In this document: positions 1 to 10,400 of the stretch, piece after piece
How positions within the stretch are numbered: the first letter of the stretch is position 1
How the letters are laid out: each line of letters opens with the position of its first letter
Virus record (IMG/VR): IMGVR_UViG_3300002514_000017
Coordinates: 47,247-75,118 of that record
From: a virus
Direction: 5' to 3' (one strand)
DNA length: 27,872 nucleotides
Notes under the pieces: model-generated
Told to the model about the DNA's origin: nothing
Databases searched by the model: none
What the model saw: only the letters and a program-made list of their open reading frames with translations
Translations under genes and position numbers: made by a program

Positions 1-543
1 CTGCTCGGAGATAGAAACGCTCTGATGGTCTCTGTGAGGGTAACTGGATACGGAACTAGATACGGAGCAGAGGTAAGCTGTCCAGAGTGTGCAAATAGAA
101 GCACGCAGAGTTTTAATCTTGCAGAGCTAGAAATTAGACGCCTAGAGATAGAGCCTGTGAGTCCTGGTGAGAACTTATTCTCATACACACTTCCTGTCAC
201 AAAAAAGGTCGTACACTTCAGGTTTCTGACAGGCAGGGACGAAGAGGAGCGTGCTCTGGTCGCAGAGAGAAAGAAGAAGCTTATTCCTGATCTTGAGGTA
301 GAGAATGCTGTGACAGCTAGGCTCGAGCAGTTCATCGTGTCTGTGGATGGTATCACAGACCAGAATAAGATCAACGCATTCATAAGTGGAATGCCAGCAC
401 AGGACTCTAGAAAGATCAGGCAGTATATGCTAGAGAGTGAACCCGGGATAAATATGGAGGGCTGGATGAAGTGTCCAGGCTGCGGAGAATCATCTCAGGT
501 ACCTCTTCCGATAGGAATCAATTTTTTTTGGCCCAGCTCGTAG
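1..543 (+). CDS. T4 gp26-like baseplate hub/assembly protein, 5'-truncated
   Basis: The frame is open from base 1 and reads LLGDRNALMVSVRVTGYG across the ATG at 25, so the gene very probably begins before the window and the ATG is internal. The protein has a CPEC pair near its start and a CPGC pair near its end, which look like the two halves of a zinc ribbon. Between them is a PVTKKVVHFRFLTGRDEEE segment typical of the T4-type base plate (gp26-like) family. It sits directly upstream of the likely tape-measure gene, the usual place for tail assembly proteins. It ends with FFWPSS and a stop just after a run of eight T (522-529). The next frame continues with a conserved-looking extension (see 530-805). 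The family assignment is from recalled motif similarity; a hub-assembly role is inferred. Confidence 0.65.
   Translation: MLGDRNALMVSVRVTGYGTRYGAEVSCPECANRSTQSFNLAELEIRRLEIEPVSPGENLFSYTLPVTKKVVHFRFLTGRDEEERALVAERKKKLIPDLEVENAVTARLEQFIVSVDGITDQNKINAFISGMPAQDSRKIRQYMLESEPGINMEGWMKCPGCGESSQVPLPIGINFFWPSS
522..529 (+). other. Candidate slippery T8 run for recoding
   Basis: Eight consecutive T lie 11 nt before the stop codon of the upstream frame (541-543), exactly where the downstream frame opens. A -2 slip gives INFFFGPARS and a +1 slip gives INFFGPARS. A +1 slip of tRNA-Pro from CCC to CCA two codons later would instead keep FFWP and give FFWPARS. The sequence alone cannot decide among these. 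Confidence 0.4.
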
Positions 544-805
544 TCTAAGAGAGCAATTTCTTGAGGAGGCATTCCTCCTCCTCTTTCATCTCAAGATCGA
601 CTATAGTGATATCTCGTCTATGCCTGTCGCATATAGGAAGTGGTTTATACAGAGGATCGCTGATGAGTACTCTGACCAAGCTGACGCACGGAAGCGTCAG
701 TCAGACAACACGTCAAGAAGGAATGTGAGAGATCTTCCTATGGGAGAGATGGGCCTTGAGGCAGCATCATCACCACCGAAAGATGGGCCAAAGAGCTTTA
801 AGTGA
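530..805 (+). CDS. Frameshifted C-terminal extension of the gp26-like protein (or separate small gp51-like hub protein)
   Basis: This frame is +1 (equivalently -2) relative to the upstream gene and is open from 515. It reads GPARSLREQFLEEAFLLL, then FHLKIDYSDISSMPVAYR, then KWFIQRIADEY. That is a coherent helical protein with the MPVxYRxWFIxRI motif found after gp26-like domains in tail assembly proteins of other myoviruses. The only ATG is at 620, in the middle of this conserved stretch, and there is no GTG or TTG upstream in frame. A start at 620 (61 aa) would lose about 35 conserved-looking residues. Translation by frameshifting at the T8 run (522-529), or at CCC-A (532-535), explains the arrangement better. 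A homopolymer sequencing error (T8 instead of T7) would give the same picture. The C-terminal tail is polar and probably disordered. Confidence 0.6.
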   Translation, partial: GPARSLREQFLEEAFLLLFHLKIDYSDISSMPVAYRKWFIQRIADEYSDQADARKRQSDNTSRRNVRDLPMGEMGLEAASSPPKDGPKSFK

Positions 806-845
806 TTCTCTGTAGCGTAATACATATTAGACAGAGGGATATCTG

Positions 846-3287
846 ATGGTAGACGAAACAAGATCTCGCATGACCAGGTCCGAGGCAGAGGTCTGGCGTG
901 AGGCAGCAAATCAGGCCGAACGCGGTGAGGTAGCAACAGCCGGCTGGCGGGCTAACGTCCGAGGTGCGAATCAGGAGGCATCTGACTTCATCACACTTGG
1001 TCGCCAGCTCCAGCAGGTAGGACAGGGAGTCCAGAACACGTGGGATCAATTTGGCGCGACTATCGCTAGCCAGATTCCTTCGAAGATGCGTGAAGCATAT
1101 GACAAGATCCAGTACCAATTCGGTGGGCTGGGTGACGACATCCTATCACCTACAAATAACATGGCCAGGGTCATGCAGTCGACGACAAGAGATGTCTACA
1201 GTGAGATGAATAGGACCTCAGAGATGTATGAGATACATCAGATGAGTCTGAAAGCTGTGTTTAAGGATGTCGGCGAGGCCATGGAATACTTCAATGAGAT
1301 GGCTGAGGAGCAGGCAGGTAATTACGCTCTGCTGAGCTCAGCTAATGCAAATCTTGCAATAGAGATGCAACTCTTTGGAGAGGGCATAGGCCTAGAGTCG
1401 AAGCAGACAGGCGACTTCATAAGGAGACAGATAAGCCTGACAGGCGAGGCTGGCACAGATATGCTGAGGGAGGCTGTCGTATATGCTAATAAGGTAGCTG
1501 ACTACACAGGTGACTCAGCTAAGCTCATCGCACAGAACATGTCAGCGATGATAAGTGACACCGAGAACTTTGGAAATGTCACAGTTGTCGAGTCAGCTCG
1601 AATAAGCTCTGAGTTGCGCCAGATAGGCATCGCATACGGTGACCTATCAGGAATGGTGGGTCAGTTCCGAGGATTCGAGCAGGCATCTCAGTCCGTATCA
1701 GCTCTCACGACTGTATTCGGAGTTCAGCTTGACGCCATGGAGCTGATGAGGCTAGCAAATGAGGACCAAGGGGGATTCCTGCGACGGATAAGGCAGGACT
1801 TCCTCCAGACAGGAAAGTCAGTTGACCAGCTCAGTCTCGCTGAGAAGCGTCTCATAAAGGAGCAGCTGAACCTCAAGGACGTCGCTTCCGTTGAACGACT
1901 ACTAGATCCTAGGACAGCTATCACATCATTCGAGGAGCTCTCGATGGCAACTTCAGGCGTTGCCACGGATACGGGAGCTGCCATGGATGAGATACAGGAT
2001 GACATCCAGGTGATGAGCAATGCTGCTGAGATGCGTGCTGATGCAATGAGAGATCACATGCAGGAGGCATTCAGGGAGGGTGTCATAGACTCGACATTCC
2101 AAGCGGAGCAGCAATTTATCAGGTTCGGACACCAGGCGGTGGAGGCACTGACAGACTCGACAGAGAAGTCTGACGCGCTCACAATTGCGATGGAGGACCT
2201 GGCTCAGGGCCCGCTATCTATGGAGACAGCAGGTGGCCTGATGGACTGGATCAACACGCTCAACACAGACGTAAGAACTGCGGGTGCGAAGGTCTACGAA
2301 ACGACAACTGCCATCGTCAACGGCGTAGAGGTAGAGTGGACAAGATTCTCTGGCGCTCCCTGGATGGCGATCGTCGAGAGGATGACAGAGGGCCTGACAA
2401 CTGGATTCTCTAACGCATTCGGAGAGATCGAGAATGACTATCTCAAAATTTCTACGAGGCCCCCACGCGGCTGGGAAAGGCGCAGCATGTCTCCCGCGGG
2501 AAGGGAGGTCTTTGAGGGCTTCAAGCTCGCGTTTGACGCTCTTCCACCTGCTCTGCAGGAGAGCTTCGGCGAGATGGAGAACATCAACGCAGAGTCAATG
2601 AATGTCATGCTAGGTCAGAGTGATAGTGCTCTGACGAGGATGGTCCAGGATGTGGCCAGGACATATGAGCAGACATATGATGAGCTCAATGAGGATGACA
2701 AGATAGCCCTACGGCAGAGGCTACACCTAGGCGAGGACTACGAGGCACAGATACGGTCACTCATGTCGAGCTCAGCTTGGACACAAGGAAAGGACATGCA
2801 GGCACTAGAGGATAGCGCTGGGTCTTTTCTAGCTGACATGAAGATGATGAAAGAGACGTTTAACTCTGCAGACCTCAGGAGGATCCAGGAGCAATTCGGT
2901 CTAGACCCAGAGCTAGTTCAAGAGTACATGGGAGCAGAAAGTACTGCATCCCTCGCTGACATCGCAGGAGAGAGGCTACGAGCAGCGTCACGAGCAAGGG
3001 TCGTAGGTGAGGATGAAGAAGCTGCTGAGGAAGAGTCAGAGGATGGAACTCCCGCACGTCACCGCGGCCGAGCACCGAGACATGCCGGCGGTCCAACATC
3101 TAGTTCTAGAAGTCTAGATGAGCTCAAAGAAGTCCTCGAGAAAGTCGAAACTAACACTGACCCTGACAATAATAGCGTGCAGGTAATAGTCAATCTTGAC
3201 AGTGTAGCCCTGATAGACCAGATAGTCAGAGGAACTGGGACCGGCGGCGTACAGGTCAGTCACTCAACACCTGGGTCCACGGTGTGA
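846..3287 (+). CDS. Probable tail tape-measure / virion structural protein
   Basis: This is an 813-aa, largely alpha-helical, polar protein. It is rich in Gln, Glu, Ala and Met and has long heptad-like stretches (for example residues 270-350, including RGFEQASQSVSALTTVFG). A Glu/Arg-rich low-complexity linker near residues 715-755 precedes a short beta-type C-terminus with VQVIVNLDSVALIDQIV. Length, helicity and position just after a split tail-assembly gene fit a tape-measure protein, which sets tail length and is ejected with the DNA. I recognise no enzymatic domain or clear transmembrane helix. The start at 846 follows AGAGGGAT. The next gene begins 1 nt after its stop, so translation is probably coupled. 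The tape-measure call rests on context and composition, not on a diagnostic motif. Another elongated baseplate or tail protein is possible. Confidence 0.5.
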   Translation: MVDETRSRMTRSEAEVWREAANQAERGEVATAGWRANVRGANQEASDFITLGRQLQQVGQGVQNTWDQFGATIASQIPSKMREAYDKIQYQFGGLGDDILSPTNNMARVMQSTTRDVYSEMNRTSEMYEIHQMSLKAVFKDVGEAMEYFNEMAEEQAGNYALLSSANANLAIEMQLFGEGIGLESKQTGDFIRRQISLTGEAGTDMLREAVVYANKVADYTGDSAKLIAQNMSAMISDTENFGNVTVVESARISSELRQIGIAYGDLSGMVGQFRGFEQASQSVSALTTVFGVQLDAMELMRLANEDQGGFLRRIRQDFLQTGKSVDQLSLAEKRLIKEQLNLKDVASVERLLDPRTAITSFEELSMATSGVATDTGAAMDEIQDDIQVMSNAAEMRADAMRDHMQEAFREGVIDSTFQAEQQFIRFGHQAVEALTDSTEKSDALTIAMEDLAQGPLSMETAGGLMDWINTLNTDVRTAGAKVYETTTAIVNGVEVEWTRFSGAPWMAIVERMTEGLTTGFSNAFGEIENDYLKISTRPPRGWERRSMSPAGREVFEGFKLAFDALPPALQESFGEMENINAESMNVMLGQSDSALTRMVQDVARTYEQTYDELNEDDKIALRQRLHLGEDYEAQIRSLMSSSAWTQGKDMQALEDSAGSFLADMKMMKETFNSADLRRIQEQFGLDPELVQEYMGAESTASLADIAGERLRAASRARVVGEDEEAAEEESEDGTPARHRGRAPRHAGGPTSSSRSLDELKEVLEKVETNTDPDNNSVQVIVNLDSVALIDQIVRGTGTGGVQVSHSTPGSTV

Positions 3288-3288
3288 T

Positions 3289-3528
3289 ATGGACTTCATG
3301 AAGGACGTCAGGGAGAGCGAGCTATATAAGAATAGCATACGTGGGCTATCTGAGGAGGAGATAAAGCAGGTCGAGAGAGAGCTCGAGGCACTAACAGGGC
3401 CGCTGAGTGAGCTAGCTAATCACATACAGTCACTCGCAGCAGATGACAAGGGATTCTTTGAGATGATAGATGCGATAGCTGAGGTGACAACTGCTAAGGA
3501 GGTCAAGAAATGGCACGAGAAAAGCTAA
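3289..3528 (+). CDS. Small acidic helical protein between tail genes, unknown
   Basis: This 79-aa protein reads as helices rich in Glu, Lys and Leu (for example SEEEIKQVERELEALTG) and has no Cys. It starts 1 nt after the tape-measure stop (TGA 3285-3287) and its last 19 nt overlap the next gene. The ribosome binding site of that next gene (AAGGAGGT, 3496-3503) lies inside its 3' end. The tight coupling suggests an accessory role in tail or baseplate assembly, for example as a chaperone, but no family is recognised. Confidence 0.65.
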   Translation: MDFMKDVRESELYKNSIRGLSEEEIKQVERELEALTGPLSELANHIQSLAADDKGFFEMIDAIAEVTTAKEVKKWHEKS

Positions 3529-6500
3529 AAGACTTCTTGGCTGCAGCCGGTGTGCACCTAGACGGTGGGATATCAACAGAGAATCGGATAGCATACACGA
3601 TCGATGATCCGAGTGGTGATGGAGTCGGAGCTGACCTAGGAATAGATCCAGGAACACAGCGGGAACTACTAGGCCTCCACGAGGGAGGAGTGAGTGAGGG
3701 ACTACTGGGAGAGTGGCTACAGCTTATCGTAGACGAGTCAGGCAACCTATTCACTCTAGAGCCAGGGATAGAGCAGGCTGCGTCGTCTGACAGAGGTAAT
3801 GTCCTTCCTGCGGCAGAGGAACAGGGTGTCGTCCGTCCGTTCGTCACGACGTCAGAGTCAGATAGCCTAAACCGTGACCTGGGACCTGTCATGACCTCTT
3901 ACTCTAACTCTGGAATGTTCGACAGCGGTGAGAATGACCTGTCTGACATAATCGATAAGACAGGCCATAATGATCCAAGAATTCAGGATGACCCAAGTGC
4001 ACAGACACCTCACCACTCTGGACACACGATGCTGTCAAGCATAGTTGGAGAGGACATGGGAAACCAGGGCTTCGCTGATAGCGGATATCTCCCAGAGTCA
4101 ATCCTCCAGGAGCAGGTCGAGTCAGACCTCGTCAGGAATAGTAGATTCAACCCAGCATCTGACGGAAGGAAGAAAATATACTCAAAATATCCAACTACAG
4201 TAAGTGCTCTAGAGATGGGAGAATCTATTCAGGGAACAACAACATCTCAGAATCTATTTGGTGACTATGACAAGGAGGCTGTCGAGATGATAAGTGACGA
4301 GCTCAAAAATGTTGCGGAGTCACTTATGATAAAGGCAGCCGGCTGGGATAAGTCAACCTCTCCATCAGGCGATGACGGAAGTGTAGATCCAAATGATCCT
4401 GTGTATCTTGATAACACAGCTAACAGGGAGTCAACTGACTATACTAATCGGTTGATTGACCCAGCGGTCCTGCGTGCTAAAAATGCATTCGGTGCACCGA
4501 GTGGGGAGTCTGGAGAGTCGACACGTGCTGCGAGAGGGGACCTTCTCATACATAATGACTTGAGTCAGACAAGATACACGAGATCTCACGGAACGATAAA
4601 CACACCCGACACACCGTTCACGAGCTCGACGTCACATCACGTCCTTGTGTCACAGGCTGCGGGCGCCATAGTTGCCATGATGGCATTCTCAAAGGTCGTC
4701 TTTGACTCAGTTCTCATCGGTGGCCTCAGCAACAGGGTTGACCTGCTAAATGGTCCTTATTTCCAGGGACAGGCGAGGGTCATACCTCATCTATCAAAGA
4801 TGCAGCTATTTAGGCGTGTCATTCTCACAAGCACCGACTATCCATATGAGACATGTGTGAACCTAGGATTTGACCTGCTATTTAACATAAACTTCTCATC
4901 ATTTGAGGCCTCATCAGCAAATACCGCAACAGCTATGAGCTCACTCAGTGAAACTGTAGATAATTCACCAATGCTTGGAGAGTCATCAGGCTTCTGGCTA
5001 TCTGTTGCAAGAAAGATACTGAGATCTTACTCAGACATCTCTGTGACGACAAACCAGATAGTAAATAGTGAGGGACTAAGAAACACGACGAGCTCATTCA
5101 GTAATATTCTCTTTGAGATCTCAAAGTCAGGCATAATAGACATATTAAATGTCATGGCAGTAACGGGTGACGTCGCCCTAAAGGCATCAGGTGGATCTGT
5201 TGAGGAGGCAAAGACACCAGGATCATCAGTTAGTCCATTTAATGTAGATGCATTACCTGACGGCCCAGCCACCAGGATCTCTAAGAGCAGGAGTCAGGAT
5301 GGCAATACAAACCTAGCCCTAGCGTGGAGGGGAAACTCAGTTCCAAGCATGTACATGATATCACAGAATATCATTAACGCGTCTATCCAGCTCAACACAG
5401 TTGCCACAGGCCAGAATCCCCTCAAGGGACTGGTTGGGTCTAGCCTCATTAAAGACACTTACATAGATCCTGCCATGGAGGGGCAGAACGCAAGAATTCC
5501 AAGTGACGTCGTAGAGAGAATGGAAAACTTTCTAGATGCAGAGTATGTCCCATTTTACTTCCATGACCTACGAACAAATGAGATCGTCTCCTTCCACGCG
5601 TTTATCACACAACTCGGTGACTCGTATAACCCGAGGTTCACGTCAACTGCAGGATACGGTCGAATGGACCCTGTTCAGACATTCAAGAGCACGACACGTA
5701 GCATATCACTCTCATTCATCATAGCGTCTACATCTAAGACAGACTTTGATGAGATGTGGTGGAAGATAAATAAGCTGACTACGATGATATATCCGCAGTG
5801 GACACAGGGCGATAAGCTAGCAAGTGCACGTGCACTCGGAAAATCCACATTTATCCAGCCATTCAGCCAGGTCCTCGGAGGATCCCCGATCATCAGACTG
5901 AGGGTCGGTGACGTGATAAAGGGAAATTATTCAAGATTTAACCTTGCAAGGCTATTTGGAATAGGAGACACAGGAATTAAGCCTAGCCTCGTCGATGAGG
6001 CTGTTGCGCAGAAGACCCTAGCTACAGTACCAGATGCGATGGCTAAGGCTGGCATGCACCCGGTCCACAGGGAGGTCTTTAATGTGATGTTTGCATCTCC
6101 AATGGCACTCATAGCTAAAATTCCTCAGGCTGATGTGGCACGAGCTGTTGGCTCTGTTGTGTCACAGCTTCTAGAGAATGGATTTGCAAATCCCGCTGCT
6201 ATGTTCTTTATAAACAGGCAGTTCAAGGATCCCGACTCAGTCTCACAGCCATCGGTGCCCTCTGTCACACTGAAGGGGGGCATAGAGTATGCTATGTCTA
6301 TGCTAGACACAGAGGCAGGCCCACAATTACGTGGATACTTTCCGCTCAACGTCGTGTATCTCAGGGCAACAGCTGGGTATGACGTGAATTTTACAGCGAA
6401 GTCTGGAGACTCACTTGGAAAGTGGAAGATAAATAGGCCGCTGAAGGTCATCATCGTGAAGCCATCACAGATAGACGGACAGAAACAGATGCTGCAGTCT

Positions 6501-7181
6501 GAGAGAGACGGACACACCGCCCCATTCAAGGGCCCTCGTAATAAGGGAACTCCTCTGAGGCAGACTAAGTACCAGGTGATGGTGATCGACGTAAATGCAC
6601 CAGCTAAGTTATTCATGAAGTTCACTGATGTCACACACTCCATGCTATTGCCAAATCCCTCAGGGATATTTAACATGTATGTTCTGCCGTTTCTAAGCAT
6701 TGGACAGGCAGGATCAGGACACCTTCAGGAGGCAGCTAACACGCTAGCGTCTATAGCTGGAATTCCAGCTGATATCGTATCTGATAATCTCTTTGCAACA
6801 ACACAGGCCCAGTTCATGCAGGCTAAGAATAATCCGATCACAAAGGCCTTTGAGTCCTCTAGGGGTCGAGGACTAGCAGGAGCAATAACGAGACTATCAT
6901 TTGACTGGATGGACTATAACTGGGAGATAGATCATAACTCTCGGGCACCTATGGCGGTCAAAGTCGACATGAGTCTTGACGTGATCCACGACATCCCACC
7001 AGGACTTGATCACTCCGGATTCAATAGGGCACCAATCTATAATGTCGGAGAGGTGATGCGGAATGTCGCGGGTGATCCGTATAATGATAGTGGCCGTGCC
7101 TCACTAGATGCATATACTAATGCAGGAAGGATCGCGACAGTCAAGAAGAGCTCAGGAACTGATACACCGGAGGAGGGGTGA
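3510..7181 (+). CDS. Very large baseplate/tail structural protein (1223 aa)
   Basis: The start at 3510 has a near-perfect AAGGAGGT at 3496-3503. The first ~370 residues are hydrophilic and Ser/Asp/Gly-rich with no recognised fold. From about residue 690, FYFHDLRTNEIVSFHAFI followed by GYGRMDPVQTFKSTTRSIS and DEMWWKINKLTTMIYPQW resembles a domain that recurs in myovirus baseplate and LysM-type tail proteins, where a beta-rich unit is followed by a Leu/Tyr-Pro signature. The C-terminus contains VIHDIPPGLDHSGFNRAPIY, a pattern I associate with large marine phage virion proteins. It lies between the tape-measure region and a wedge-like protein, so it probably forms part of the baseplate. It carries no catalytic motif. 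The exact T4 equivalent cannot be assigned from sequence alone. Confidence 0.6.
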   Translation: MAREKLKDFLAAAGVHLDGGISTENRIAYTIDDPSGDGVGADLGIDPGTQRELLGLHEGGVSEGLLGEWLQLIVDESGNLFTLEPGIEQAASSDRGNVLPAAEEQGVVRPFVTTSESDSLNRDLGPVMTSYSNSGMFDSGENDLSDIIDKTGHNDPRIQDDPSAQTPHHSGHTMLSSIVGEDMGNQGFADSGYLPESILQEQVESDLVRNSRFNPASDGRKKIYSKYPTTVSALEMGESIQGTTTSQNLFGDYDKEAVEMISDELKNVAESLMIKAAGWDKSTSPSGDDGSVDPNDPVYLDNTANRESTDYTNRLIDPAVLRAKNAFGAPSGESGESTRAARGDLLIHNDLSQTRYTRSHGTINTPDTPFTSSTSHHVLVSQAAGAIVAMMAFSKVVFDSVLIGGLSNRVDLLNGPYFQGQARVIPHLSKMQLFRRVILTSTDYPYETCVNLGFDLLFNINFSSFEASSANTATAMSSLSETVDNSPMLGESSGFWLSVARKILRSYSDISVTTNQIVNSEGLRNTTSSFSNILFEISKSGIIDILNVMAVTGDVALKASGGSVEEAKTPGSSVSPFNVDALPDGPATRISKSRSQDGNTNLALAWRGNSVPSMYMISQNIINASIQLNTVATGQNPLKGLVGSSLIKDTYIDPAMEGQNARIPSDVVERMENFLDAEYVPFYFHDLRTNEIVSFHAFITQLGDSYNPRFTSTAGYGRMDPVQTFKSTTRSISLSFIIASTSKTDFDEMWWKINKLTTMIYPQWTQGDKLASARALGKSTFIQPFSQVLGGSPIIRLRVGDVIKGNYSRFNLARLFGIGDTGIKPSLVDEAVAQKTLATVPDAMAKAGMHPVHREVFNVMFASPMALIAKIPQADVARAVGSVVSQLLENGFANPAAMFFINRQFKDPDSVSQPSVPSVTLKGGIEYAMSMLDTEAGPQLRGYFPLNVVYLRATAGYDVNFTAKSGDSLGKWKINRPLKVIIVKPSQIDGQKQMLQSERDGHTAPFKGPRNKGTPLRQTKYQVMVIDVNAPAKLFMKFTDVTHSMLLPNPSGIFNMYVLPFLSIGQAGSGHLQEAANTLASIAGIPADIVSDNLFATTQAQFMQAKNNPITKAFESSRGRGLAGAITRLSFDWMDYNWEIDHNSRAPMAVKVDMSLDVIHDIPPGLDHSGFNRAPIYNVGEVMRNVAGDPYNDSGRASLDAYTNAGRIATVKKSSGTDTPEEG

Positions 7182-7187
7182 TAGATA

Positions 7188-7484
7188 ATGTCATTTAGCA
7201 GGTACACATTCACACCACAGATACTAGGCAGGAGGATCCTAGGAACTCCAAGCCTGTCAGGTAAGATACACAGGGCATGTGACACTGGACAGATATCCTA
7301 TAGGTCTATCACACTCACAGAGGGTGTGAGGCTTGATCACCTATCTGGAAGAGCATACGGAACCGCTTCACTCTGGTGGGTAATAGCTGCAGCATCAGGA
7401 ATAGGCTGGTGCCTCCAGGTGCCAGCAGGAACTCTCATCAGGATTCCAACTAATCCAGGCATGATCATGTCAATGATGAGGTGA
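7188..7484 (+). CDS. Baseplate wedge gp53 / LysM-like small protein
   Basis: This 98-aa protein contains DHLSGRAYGTASLWWVIAAA and ends in VPAGTLIRIPTNPG. The pairing of a WWVIAxASGI helix with a PAGTLIRIPT strand is the signature of small LysM-like tail proteins and of T4 gp53-type wedge subunits, in which a short peptidoglycan-binding-like fold is reused as a structural joint. The start ATG 7188 follows AGGAGGGG (7171-7178), which lies within the end of the upstream gene. The next gene begins at 7486, one base after this stop. The role in baseplate assembly is inferred from the fold and neighbours. Confidence 0.65.
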   Translation: MSFSRYTFTPQILGRRILGTPSLSGKIHRACDTGQISYRSITLTEGVRLDHLSGRAYGTASLWWVIAAASGIGWCLQVPAGTLIRIPTNPGMIMSMMR

Positions 7485-7485
7485 C

Positions 7486-10400
7486 ATGAACGGTCTTAGT
7501 AATACTCAGTCTAATTCAGTTAACAGACTATCTGCAGCTATCAGGCTATTAAATCAGTACTATGCAGCTCTCGGCAGGGGTGACATACTTGAAATCATTA
7601 ATAAGGCAGCACTGGGATCTGGGCAAGACATAGATGCTCTCATTGCTGCTGACCTCGGTGCTTCACTCGCAGCAGCGGGGCAGGGAGTTAACGCAGAGAT
7701 CATTGATAACCTTCTCTATATGCTACTCGACACGTCAGAGGGAGCGTACTTCACGAAAGATCTCTTGTCTGTGACTCGCCTGCTTGAAAAGTTTAAGGTA
7801 AATGAGGGCGGTAATCAGTATGCCGGTGTCGATGATTTCGTCCAGTGTGTCTATGAGCCAGGACTATGGACAGAGCTAGATAGCTTAAAGCCACTAGTTA
7901 AGACAGCTGCTTATAATCCTCTTGAGTGCGCAGACCCTGATGAACCCGCCGGGGAGATGATCCTAGATAGAGCAGAAGACAAAGCAGAGATACACAAGAT
8001 GATCAGGTCTATCGCAGAGGATTATGCCTCTGGTGATGGGGAGGAGGGTAAATTTGCAGAAGACAGATCAGGGAGATTCGTCAACAGCGCACCCAAGGAT
8101 CCTAACAGGTTTATGTCCCCATCACTCTCAGCGTGGTTATTTCCAAACCTCAGGATTGGTCCGCCCACAAGGAATACAGCTGCAGTCGGCTTATTTGCAA
8201 ATGCAATTCCAACAGTTGAGATGTCACTCAGCGTTCCTTATATCAACATGTTCTTTGTCGCCGCAGTCCCTCCATTGCTCGGAGAGAGGACAAAGCAGCT
8301 ATCACTATTGAGATTCCTTGGGATGAATGGCAATGACGGCAGTCTTCCGGGACCCGGGCATGATAAGATCGGAATGAGGTCTGCACTCAGGGTCGCAGCT
8401 GTGGGTGGCATGCCCGGACAGATAATCACAGACGCGACAGTCGATGCATCGAGCCAGAGTGGATTCGATCAGTGGGGAGAGTCTGTATCAACAGCAGGAA
8501 TGGAGCTATTCACGTCTCCACAGACTCTAGTTAATGCTGACATAAACAGCACTGGGAAGGGCGAAGATGGCGGCATATTTCAAAACTTCTCAGGAATGTC
8601 TGGAGGTGTGCTAGATCCCATGCAGCCTCTTCTCACACTAGACACAATCAGCATCAGCGTGAGAGGACTAGGTCAGGCACTGCTAGCTAATAGGAATGCA
8701 ACAATAAGCTTCACTCTACATGATCGGTCGAGGATGTCAGACATAGCACCGCTGATATCAGCTGACTTATTCGGCACGACATATATCATGCTAGAATACG
8801 GATGGATGCATCCAAATGACTCGATGTGGTCCACACCTCTCGGCAAGCGTGGTGCTAGTGAGAGCTCTAATGTATACGGAACTCTGATCAATTCGATGAG
8901 GACACGAGGCATCTTTAACATCATGTCATCTAACTTTACAATTGGAAATGACGGTCAGGTTAAGGTGAGGATGGAGCTAGCATCTCGAGGCGGCGCAGAT
9001 GCTAGGTCACTTCCGATAGCTATTGGTAACGTCGTTCCAGCAGCACCTCTCAAGAGCATGATCACGACTCACCTAGCAAGGCTATTTGACTCATATAACG
9101 GGAATGATGACGCATCTAGAGAGATAAGACAGAGAATAAGTGTGTCACTTGACGCAGCTAACTCAAATAGCTCAGTTATCCCTAGAAGTCTGTGGACAGA
9201 GTATCTCGCCTTGCTAAATTCTGGCAAGCAGGGAGTGCCGGCTGTGGATGATCTATACTCTATCATTAAGCTTCTCGTCGGCGACCCAACAGACCCAAAT
9301 GACATAGGCCTAGTTGCAAAAAGCAATCAAACACTTATGAAAGAGCTCAGGGCACGTTCTCTAGCACTAGTTGCCCAGCCTGACGCCTTTCGTAGCACAT
9401 TACCTCCTCCCTTCCTTGAGGCCGTCATGGCTGCAATCTTAGCTGAAGAAGCACACGGCGGAGGAATGATTTCACTAGGGATGATCTTTCTAGCATTTGT
9501 AGGAAGGCCTCTTGCAGCGTCAGGAAGATATGATGAGGTGCAGATGATGTTCTATAGATTTAATGCTAGAGCAGGAGAGGCACGCAATTATGACACCATC
9601 GCTAACTTCCTAGTTGACTATGCACACTTTCACATGAAGCTAATGGAGTATGCGGAGTCTTTTCCGGGAATGTCAGTTGAGGGTTTCATTAACATGATCA
9701 ATGGTGAGTTTGTCAATGATCCGACAGATCTAAACTATGGATTTGAGATGGCAACCCTGTATAGTAAGCTCAGCGACCTAGAAAAGCGGGACATGGAAGG
9801 AGCAACTGAGGCAGAGCAGCGTGAGCACCAGTCCCAGGTACACAGTGTGAGTAATAAGATCAGCGATGCTCTCATTAGGATGTACAGAGAGGGAGGAGAG
9901 CCTGTATTTATCATCCCACGTGTCGTGGCATACTTCGAGACACTTCCAGCATACTCAGTTCAGGACGACGATACATTCGTCTTAGACCCTGATAAGTCTA
10001 TACTCAGGATCCACATATTTGACTCAAATTCAACACCTCACGATGACCAGAGATTCATATTAGCTGCCATGAATGACGCCGATATGGCCATAAAGATAAA
10101 GGGATCAACATCTGCAGCCGGCCCCAGCTACCGGCACCTGTATGAAGGCGTCCGGCCTAACGGCTGTGACACGTCGGTCAGTGACTGCCTAGAGAACAGA
10201 AATTCACTAAGGCAATCTACAGACTCTGCTGACAACAGGACAGAGTATATGGTATACACTGCTAACATATCTAACGCAGAGATAAAGGACATACTCAAGA
10301 GCTCTGTTCCCAGTATGACATTTGGGTCACAGTTCAGCGCGATGCAGTCTGTATCTCTCAGCTCTAACACCTCAGGTGCTGTTAATAACGTGCTACTACT

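Noticed and set aside
6125-6700. 191-codon open frame on the - strand inside the 1223-aa gene
   Set aside because: It lies wholly antisense to a gene with clear domain signals, its translation has no recognisable domain, and every supported gene is on the + strand.
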